Source: Marinoscillum luteum (GTDB lineage: Bacteria; Bacteroidota; Bacteroidia; Cytophagales; Cyclobacteriaceae). Taken from it: a DNA stretch of 64,000 nt. The notes below the pieces were generated by a model. The model saw only the letters and a program-made list of their open reading frames with translations, had not been told where the DNA came from and ran no database searches. The stretch is taken from the NCBI RefSeq assembly GCF_044005705.1, contig NZ_JBIPKE010000014.1, forward strand, positions 124,001 to 188,000. Direction: 5' to 3'. Of this stretch, positions 58,054-64,000 are shown piece by piece. Made by a program: the position numbers and the translations under genes. How positions within the stretch are numbered: the stretch's first letter is position 1; every line of letters starts with the position of its first letter.

Positions 58054-60651
58054 TTACTGATCACAGTAAATCCGCTCATATTCTTCCGGGCGAAAGGCCT
58101 GAGACCGAATGGGCTCACCGGCCAGGTCAAAATAAGTTACCACGAAAAAGGCTGCCGTTTTAAGATGTTGCTCAGCAAAAAACAAAGGAGCCTCCTCTGT
58201 TCCTAGGTTGAGAATGTCATTGTATTGCATAGGAAGCAAAATGCCCCTGGTATCGGTCATCAACCCATGGCCGTCTTCTCCCACCACGATGGCCAAAGAC
58301 TGACCATCCACCGAAAACCATGGACGCACCGACCGAATGGCATCCAGTACCACTTCATTTTCAAAGGTCCTAAGCGACCAGATGGTCCCTGACCGCACCC
58401 AGCAGGTGGTATCATTCCACTTCAAAAGCTGATCAAATTCAGCCGGAAGCATCCATTTATTGGCCCCATTCACCAGCCCCACTTTGCCCCCTTTTTTAAC
58501 CTCATAGTACTGACCGAATGTCTGGATTCGCATCTCATACTCAGAGGGCAGGAGTACGCCATTGTTCAGATCCAGGCATCCGATCTTTCCATCTTGCAAG
58601 AGAAAAACGAGGCCATTCTTTTCATCAATCACTTCATATTTGAAAGGAAGGACTTCCTTGCCTTTGGTATTCATGAGGCCTATCTTTTTTCCCTTTTTCA
58701 CACGAAACAATGAATCCGTCAGCAGAGCCACTTCGTCCAGTTGTGTTTCCAGAATCACCTCTCCTGAGGCACCAATCACTGATTGTTTTTTGGCCTGACT
58801 CAGTAGCAGATAGCTCGCCTTTGATTCCCGTGCCTGCGACCCAATGACCCTAATGGCATCACCTGCGCCCAACGTCCTTGTTAAACCATTCTGAAACAAA
58901 AGCTGACCCTGATCTCCTCTTTGTACATAGGCAGCATGCTGCAATAGCAGTTTGACCGAATCGAGACCCGTCAGCAGATCCACCGACTCCTGACCTAGGC
59001 GTGAGAGCAACATCCAGGCATCCGGCTTTCTGAGAGCCAGCCACCCATCGTTTACCTCGATTTCAGCAAATATGGGTGCTTTCCTCTTGTGAAATTCATC
59101 CAGGAGGTAATACCCCTCGGAATCCTTCACATACCAAAACGAACCGTCAAAATAGATCTGGTGAGCCGCCAAAGGCACCAATACCTCCAGGTTCCGGCCA
59201 ATTAAACTTTCCTGATCTTCCCGAAACACCTGCACCAGACTATCACCAATCATTTCATAGTCATCATATACAAATGACAATCCGGAAGAGATTCCCTGTG
59301 CCACCTCGCTCACGTCAGAAATAGCAAAAAGGCCGTCCGATTCAAATAGGATGAATGATCCCTGAGAGGCAATAGAAGTATAGCCAGGCTTGGCCAAAAG
59401 ATAACCGCCAGGCGTAATCAACCCCCACTCATAATTATGTTTAAAAGCGATCCATCCATTGGACAGTTCTTGTGCATCATCAACAGTCAATCCTGAAATT
59501 TGATAGCCCGAACTGTGGTACAAAAACCCTTCGCCATCACGATACACAATCCTGACAGCTGCGCTGATCTCTTTAATGTCCTCAACGTCAGAGACAATCA
59601 CCTGCCCCAACCTATTGACCACAGCAGTTGTCTTGTCTGCCCGCACCTGCAGCCAATCGCTGGTGATACCCCCGCATATATAGTCTTCAGAAATCTCATG
59701 ATAAGCAGGCGGGATAATGGTTACTCCCTTCAGATCCATTAGTCCAAATTTATTCCCTTCCAAAAATGGCAACAGAAGCCTATCCTGCAGACTAGCGATG
59801 CTCCGTAATGAATCAGGTTGCGGATGCAAACTCGTGAGCCGTTGAAGGGAGTCAGGAGCGCCCAGGTAATACAGCATGTCCACTGCTTTTTTTCTCAGGT
59901 GGGAGGCCGGATAAGTCTTCACAAACCAGCTGTAATCCGACCACTGATTCAGAATGGTACGCCGCTCAAAAATGATCTCCTCTGCCATTTTCCGAAAGGG
60001 GGTATCCGGATGATCCTCCAAAAACTTGATGTAGCTCCCCAGCTTATCATCTTTGGTATAGTCTTTAAAAATTAAGGACTGGTACCTGCTGCGTGCGTCC
60101 GGCACAAAGGTGGATTGTGGATATTCCTCAAAAAATCGCTCATAAGCCTGCCAGGTGTCCTGCTCAGAAGCCTGTCCAAACGCCAGGCTATCACGCATGA
60201 AAATGGCCCTTCCCTTCTTTACTGCCTCAGGGAATTTCGCCAGGTATTGTTCAAAAGCCGCAATTGACATCTCGCTCTCCGTCCGTGCAAAAGCAGCCAA
60301 TTCTACCTGCTGTCTTTGGGCTACAAATCTTGAGGAATCCAACCCGGCCTCCATGAGTTCCTCCCTGGCCTCCTCAGTCGCCACCGCCAGATCAGACAAT
60401 GCATTGGTGATGTAGGCATATGCTGAATCCACCTGATAAAGGTGATACCTCTCCTCCAAAAAAAGGAGCGACATATAGTATCTGGATCCGGGATTCACAC
60501 GCTCCTTCTCCAGGGATTTACGCGCCACCTTTTCGGCTTTTTCGTAATCCCCCTTTTCCATCAGTTTTTGGAGTTTTTCCAAAGGACCAGCCCAAAGAGT
60601 TGCCCCAAAATGAGCCGTCAATAAAACAATAATTAAAATTTTCTTCGCCAT
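58054..60651 (-). CDS. Secreted WG-repeat protein
   Basis: With the ATG at 60651 the protein is 865 residues, with a signal peptide (MAKKILIIVLLTAHFGATLWA). An N-terminal TPR-like region (about 25-280, DYEKAEKVARKSLEKE and tandem helices) is followed by several WG repeats (about 290-830): KFGLMDLKGVTIIPPAYHEI, EWGLITPGGYL, KIGLMNTKGKEVLPFKYEVI, KIGCLDLNNGVLLPSEYE, KVGLVNGANKWMLPAEFD. Five or more clear units are seen. WG repeats form beta-propeller-like or beta-meander structures in Bacteroidota surface proteins; function unknown. A TTG upstream at 60675 is disfavoured. Confidence 0.88.
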   Translation of the reverse strand: MAKKILIIVLLTAHFGATLWAGPLEKLQKLMEKGDYEKAEKVARKSLEKERVNPGSRYYMSLLFLEERYHLYQVDSAYAYITNALSDLAVATEEAREELMEAGLDSSRFVAQRQQVELAAFARTESEMSIAAFEQYLAKFPEAVKKGRAIFMRDSLAFGQASEQDTWQAYERFFEEYPQSTFVPDARSRYQSLIFKDYTKDDKLGSYIKFLEDHPDTPFRKMAEEIIFERRTILNQWSDYSWFVKTYPASHLRKKAVDMLYYLGAPDSLQRLTSLHPQPDSLRSIASLQDRLLLPFLEGNKFGLMDLKGVTIIPPAYHEISEDYICGGITSDWLQVRADKTTAVVNRLGQVIVSDVEDIKEISAAVRIVYRDGEGFLYHSSGYQISGLTVDDAQELSNGWIAFKHNYEWGLITPGGYLLAKPGYTSIASQGSFILFESDGLFAISDVSEVAQGISSGLSFVYDDYEMIGDSLVQVFREDQESLIGRNLEVLVPLAAHQIYFDGSFWYVKDSEGYYLLDEFHKRKAPIFAEIEVNDGWLALRKPDAWMLLSRLGQESVDLLTGLDSVKLLLQHAAYVQRGDQGQLLFQNGLTRTLGAGDAIRVIGSQARESKASYLLLSQAKKQSVIGASGEVILETQLDEVALLTDSLFRVKKGKKIGLMNTKGKEVLPFKYEVIDEKNGLVFLLQDGKIGCLDLNNGVLLPSEYEMRIQTFGQYYEVKKGGKVGLVNGANKWMLPAEFDQLLKWNDTTCWVRSGTIWSLRTFENEVVLDAIRSVRPWFSVDGQSLAIVVGEDGHGLMTDTRGILLPMQYNDILNLGTEEAPLFFAEQHLKTAAFFVVTYFDLAGEPIRSQAFRPEEYERIYCDQ

Positions 60652-60784
60652 CTTTCTATGCTGCCAGCTGCGCAAAATAATAACAAATATTTACGACCTC
60701 CCTCAAAAAATTGAGTCCCTGTTTATTGAGTCAAAGAATATTCCCGTTTAAACGCAATTTGCTCCGTTTATTCATTTGACTTAT

Positions 60785-60813
60785 TGCTTTTTAAGTGTTT
60801 TCCATACATTTAC
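60785..60813 (+). promoter_or_regulatory. Promoter-like elements of the structured RNA candidate
   Basis: TTG at 60785-60787 and TACATTTA at 60806-60813 (consensus TAnnTTTG with one mismatch at the last base), 18 bases apart. Transcription would start near 60819. Confidence 0.45.
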
Positions 60814-60818
60814 CTAAT

Positions 60819-60943
60819 TAATTCGCAAAGGCGAGTAAATTTTAGGCGGTGATTGATCTGGCGAAAGCCAGATCCTAAGATTCGATTCCAACCAGTTATG
60901 GATCGATCTTAAACTGGGGGCAAGTTTCTTGCCCCCTTTTTTT
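60819..60943 (+). ncRNA. Candidate structured small RNA with own terminator
   Basis: In about 125 bases there are four consecutive hairpins and no ORF of note: TCGC/GCGA (60824-60835), an 8-bp GATCTGGC / GCCAGATC capped by a GAAA tetraloop (60855-60874), a long stem TAAGATTCGATTCC / GGATCGATCTTA with bulged T residues (60876-60889 with 60900-60911, loop AACCAGTTAT), and a 9-bp terminator GGGGGCAAG / CTTGCCCCC with TTT loop followed by seven T (60916-60943). I do not recognise a family; SRP, tmRNA, RNase P and tRNA hallmarks are absent. It could be a 6S-like or regulatory RNA. Confidence 0.55.
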
Positions 60944-61507
60944 GTGCCCGTCTAAATCCGATCAAACGGAAATTAGGATCAAGCGGAATTCCTGTGGGGA
61001 GATTGTATTAAAAGTGGATAGTGACCCGTAATCTGGCACCTCATGTGACTCAATCCAACTGATTGGCTACCTATCTTCATTTCTTTGCTTGCCCTAGGCG
61101 GCGTAGACAAAGAAAGCATTTAGTGGTAGTACAGAAGGGCACCAACCTAGCCGGTCGCACGCAAAAAATCATTTTAACTCATCGTGTTTCAGCCTTTTTT
61201 TGGAATTTTATTGGAGTCAAAATGATTCACACTTGTCCCGGCCGGGCAAGGCTTGGATGCCCCACCCTCCTGAGCGTTCCTACTTTTCGAAATTCACAGT
61301 CCATTAATTGGGCTTTACAAAATATAACTATATAGAGTTACCACACACCAATATTGCTTGATCCTAGTGATCCCAAAAAAGCACTAACCTCACTGGTCCG
61401 ACAAGGCCTGGCACCAATCCTCCTTTATACCTGTACATTCCTGAATTACGACGTACACCGTAACCTTTTGCAAGTATTTTAGAATACGTTTTGTCCCTTT
61501 CGGATAT
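60944..61507. other. Gene-free stretch downstream of pckA with a degenerate inverted repeat
   Basis: No convincing gene. TTTCTTTG (61080-61087) and CAAAGAAA (61108-61115) enclose a small GCC-CTA-GGC stem, a form reminiscent of dispersed repeats seen in Bacteroidota intergenic DNA, here apparently decayed. A 90-codon frame at 61063-61335 lacks any coding features. The stretch ends with the pckA stop at 61508. Confidence 0.4.
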
Positions 61508-63133
61508 TCAGGCCTTCTGGTACTGCTCGTTCACTTTGGGTTCTCCCAACAGAATGTCCGCTCCGGTATTCCCTCTGAATTGGTCAAAGTTCTTATGGAA
61601 CTTCAAGACCAGCTTATTAGCCATTTGGTAAAATGCCTGGTCGTTCTTCCAGGTTTCTCGTGGACTTAGAATTTCTGCCGGCACACCAGGGCAGCTGGTA
61701 GGAATCTCCGCACCAAATAGCGAGTGGGTTCTATATCCGACATTGTCCAAAATGCCAGAAAGCGCAGCTGAGATCATGGCTCGGGTATATTTGAGTTTAA
61801 TTCTGGAACCCACTCCATAAGGCCCTCCTGTCCATCCTGTATTGATGAGCCACACGTTAGTATGATTTTCCTCCAATTTGCGCCCGAGCAGCTTGGCATA
61901 CTCAGCTGGGTGGAGGGGCATGAAAGGTGCACCGAAGCAGGCAGAAAACACAGGCGTTGGCTCTTTCACACCATCCTCAGTACCAGCTACTTTTGAGGTA
62001 TACCCGGATACAAAATGATACATCGCTTGAGCAGTTGACAATCGCTGGATAGGGGGCATTACCCCAAAAGCATCGCAAGTCAGGAAAAAAATGTTTTTCG
62101 GAATACCTCCTATAGAGGGCTCCACTGCATTAGGAATGTAACTAATAGGATAAGAAACCCTCGTGTTTTCAGTAACCTCTACATTGTCATAATCCACCTC
62201 GCGTGATTCTGGCAAAAATCGGGTGTTTTCCAAAATGGCTCCGAACTTTATGGCATTGAATATTTCGGGTTCCTTCTCATGACTCAAACCAACTGTCTTG
62301 GCATAGCATCCTCCTTCGAAGTTGAATACATTGCGCATAGTCCAGCCATGCTCGTCATCACCAATCAATAGTCTTTCCGGATCAGCCGAAAGGGTGGTTT
62401 TACCGGTTCCGGACAGTCCAAAAAAGATAGCCGTATCCCGATCCTTTATACCCATATTGGCAGAGCAGTGCATGGGGAAGACTCCCTCCTCAAGGGGCAG
62501 GAGAAAATTGAGCACAGAAAAAATTCCCTTTTTCATTTCTCCAGAGTAGCCTGTACCTCCAATAAGGATGATCCGACGGGTCAGGTCAATGACTGAAAAA
62601 TTTTCCTGTCGTGTCCCATCTGTTTCGGGATCTGCCAAGAACCCCGGGCAGTTGATGATGGTAAAGTTTGGTACGAAAGTCTCCAGTTGGTACCGCTCTG
62701 GTCGGATAAACATGTTGAAGCAAAAAAGATTATGCCAGGCCACAGTATTAATCACCCTCAATTTGATGCGATGGGTCTTATCTGCTCCAGCATAAGCGTC
62801 TCGTACATAGACTTTCTTATCAGCCAGATAGCCAAGCATTTTGGCATACAATCGGTCAAAACTATCCGGAGGGATTGGAATGTTAATATCCCCCCACCAC
62901 ACGGCATTTTCAGTTTTAGAATCCCTGACTATAAATCTGTCTTTGGGTGAGCGCCCGGTAAACTGACCCGTATCGCACATGAGGGCACCTGTGTCCGAAA
63001 GTGTCCCTTCGCGGTTTTGTAGTGCGATTTCGGTGAGTTGAGAGGGATCCAGATTCCACCAGGCCTCTTTTACCTGTTTGATTCCTGATTCTGTGAGCCC
63101 CGATTTTTTGGACTTAATACCAAACTCTAGCAT
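61508..63133 (-). CDS. pckA: Phosphoenolpyruvate carboxykinase (ATP)
   Basis: The 541-residue protein carries the kinase P-loop GLSGTGKTTLSADP (about 239-252), GDDEHGW (about 258-264), HCSANMGIKDRD and the substrate-binding RSPKDRF (about 62-68). Length fits ATP-dependent PckA (about 530-540). It converts oxaloacetate plus ATP to PEP in gluconeogenesis. Monocistronic, 25 bases downstream of the alpha/beta hydrolase gene. Confidence 0.97.
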   Translation of the reverse strand: MLEFGIKSKKSGLTESGIKQVKEAWWNLDPSQLTEIALQNREGTLSDTGALMCDTGQFTGRSPKDRFIVRDSKTENAVWWGDINIPIPPDSFDRLYAKMLGYLADKKVYVRDAYAGADKTHRIKLRVINTVAWHNLFCFNMFIRPERYQLETFVPNFTIINCPGFLADPETDGTRQENFSVIDLTRRIILIGGTGYSGEMKKGIFSVLNFLLPLEEGVFPMHCSANMGIKDRDTAIFFGLSGTGKTTLSADPERLLIGDDEHGWTMRNVFNFEGGCYAKTVGLSHEKEPEIFNAIKFGAILENTRFLPESREVDYDNVEVTENTRVSYPISYIPNAVEPSIGGIPKNIFFLTCDAFGVMPPIQRLSTAQAMYHFVSGYTSKVAGTEDGVKEPTPVFSACFGAPFMPLHPAEYAKLLGRKLEENHTNVWLINTGWTGGPYGVGSRIKLKYTRAMISAALSGILDNVGYRTHSLFGAEIPTSCPGVPAEILSPRETWKNDQAFYQMANKLVLKFHKNFDQFRGNTGADILLGEPKVNEQYQKA

Positions 63134-63158
63134 GGTTATATAAATTATTAGTGGTTGA

Positions 63159-64000
63159 TTAATTGAGTTTTTCGCTCAGAAGTATGGAGAATTCCTGTGA
63201 CAGGAACATCCCTTGTCCATCGTGTCCTATCCCGTCCACAATGCTACGGGTATGTGCATGCTGACCCGGATAATAAGCATTCATAAAAGTGAAGATATTC
63301 TCTCCACGCTGATACCTGGTGGACCCAAGCAGTGTTGCGCTGCAGTCAGAGGTGTTTAGGGCGCCATCGTTGCTCGTGTTATTGCCCAAAAAGTAAACCA
63401 CTTTTCTGCCAGCAAACTGACCATTGAAGTCTTCTGGGGAAAGTCCATTCAGATAAGATGGAGCACTCTGAAAGCCAAGCGGCCAGTAATTGTATCCTGC
63501 ACAATCTGACGGCTCAAAAAAGGTTCCGGCCTGTTCATTGTATCGATAGTTATTGGGATAATACAAGTACTGACTGTTAGCTACCACATATTCGAAATCG
63601 ATGGCGCTATGAATGCTTTGTGAGAAATTGGCCCCTGCATAAACATGGGTGAAAAGGCCCCCGGAAGAATGACCCGTAACCAGTATTTTTTCCAAAACTG
63701 GAAACCGTGACTTGTCCACTAAGATATTGATCAAGCTATCTACTAAAGCAAACGAGCTGATCCTTACATGGCCATTGGAGGGTTGCCCTTCCCGCCAACT
63801 GGAAGTATTCCAGTAAAAATCCTGATCATTAGCGTCGGATTCTCCTTTGAACCATGGAGCCAGGAGTACCGTATTGTTTTGAAGTTCCGTATTTCTGAGT
63901 GCAGTTGTGAGGTAGGTGAAGTAATTATCAGCATCCCTGTTTTGTCCATGCACCACAATGACAGCATTTCGAAGTGTTTCCCATTGAGCGTTTTCCAGAA
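63159..64000 (-). CDS. Secreted-type alpha/beta hydrolase, N-terminus beyond the window edge
   Basis: The frame is open to the last base (the visible part reads LENAQWETLRNAVIVVHGQNRDADNY at its N-terminal end), so the first part lies outside. Visible motifs are the oxyanion-region VVHGQNRDADNY, the nucleophile elbow GHSSGG (catalytic Ser) and an acidic/His pair near the end (GIGHDGQG). About 280 residues are visible. A GTG at 63956 could start a shorter protein, but it lies inside the VVHG strand and is not a credible start. Substrate unknown. Confidence 0.85.
   Translation of the reverse strand, partial: LENAQWETLRNAVIVVHGQNRDADNYFTYLTTALRNTELQNNTVLLAPWFKGESDANDQDFYWNTSSWREGQPSNGHVRISSFALVDSLINILVDKSRFPVLEKILVTGHSSGGLFTHVYAGANFSQSIHSAIDFEYVVANSQYLYYPNNYRYNEQAGTFFEPSDCAGYNYWPLGFQSAPSYLNGLSPEDFNGQFAGRKVVYFLGNNTSNDGALNTSDCSATLLGSTRYQRGENIFTFMNAYYPGQHAHTRSIVDGIGHDGQGMFLSQEFSILLSEKLN

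Noticed and set aside
60855..60900. Possible tRNA-like segment
   Set aside because: The GATTCGATTCC string recalls a T-arm, but no acceptor stem, D-arm or anticodon arm can be formed.
61063..61335. A 90-codon plus-strand frame in the gap downstream of pckA
   Set aside because: Composition unlike neighbouring genes, starts within a degenerate inverted repeat, no recognisable product.
60676..61507. Mobile element or attachment site
   Set aside because: No transposase, terminal repeats or integrase seen; only a short degenerate inverted repeat.
1..64000. CRISPR array or tandem repeat tract
   Set aside because: No regularly spaced direct repeats were seen on reading through the window; the repetitive signals are protein repeats (WG, MORN, DUF4097).

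Overview
The window looks like chromosomal DNA of a member of the Bacteroidota, most likely of the order Cytophagales. Evidence seen directly: a secreted protease ending in a type IX secretion (T9SS) sorting domain, a DUF4293 gene, a gene order nusB (long form) - ytxH - DUF1573 - yajC - ybbR/cdaR-like - coaE typical of this phylum, many DUF4097/DUF4382/DUF1573 proteins, and promoter boxes of the Bacteroidota type (TAnnTTTG, sometimes with an upstream TTG). I cannot name the genus from the sequence alone. No rRNA, tRNA, insertion sequence or CRISPR array was found.

Layout. 1-5.9 kb: a cut-off membrane protein with a peptidoglycan amidase, two lipoproteins, an AMP nucleosidase, a patatin-like lipase and a MntA/HepT toxin-antitoxin pair. 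5.9-11.8 kb: a large FAD/iron-sulphur dehydrogenase, a secreted EEP-family phosphatase/nuclease and a glycogen branching enzyme. 12-15.2 kb: an ECF sigma factor with a membrane HEAT-repeat putative anti-sigma partner and two secreted DUF4097 proteins. 15.3-19.5 kb: a distinctly AT-richer island with a bacterial ubiquitin-like conjugation operon (tandem ubiquitin-like protein, E2-like protein, JAB-E1 fusion), a DUF2188 gene, and a divergent XRE regulator plus ImmA/IrrE metallopeptidase pair. 19.8-22.2 kb: a MacB/FtsX-type permease. 22.3-29.1 kb: a three-gene amide-ligase/transglutaminase system (transglutaminase-DUF2126, circularly permuted ATP-grasp fused to Alpha-E, second transglutaminase).

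29.2-33.9 kb: an ethanolamine-type catabolic set (permease, iron alcohol dehydrogenase, class I glutamine amidotransferase-type hydrolase, aldehyde dehydrogenase) that fits a gamma-glutamylation route but lacks the expected glutamine-synthetase-like ligase within the window. 33.9-42.1 kb: a BASS transporter, an acyltransferase, a MORN-like protein, an M14 carboxypeptidase, an aldose-epimerase-like protein and two tandem HExGH metalloproteases. 42.4-47.6 kb: an S8-like T9SS substrate, HtpG and DUF4293. 47.7-53.8 kb: TruA, two ABC exporter half-transporters with complementary degenerate motifs, and a leucine dehydrogenase. 53.8-57.8 kb: the nusB-coaE housekeeping string. 58-64 kb: a WG-repeat protein, a gene-free stretch with a structured RNA candidate that has its own promoter and terminator, PEP carboxykinase, and a cut-off alpha/beta hydrolase.

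The most interesting parts are the ubiquitin-like island (with an unexplained structured intergenic segment carrying a plus-strand terminator), the structured RNA near 60.8-60.9 kb, the GS-like motif in the DUF2126 protein, and the S8-like protease whose catalytic Asp position appears to be replaced.
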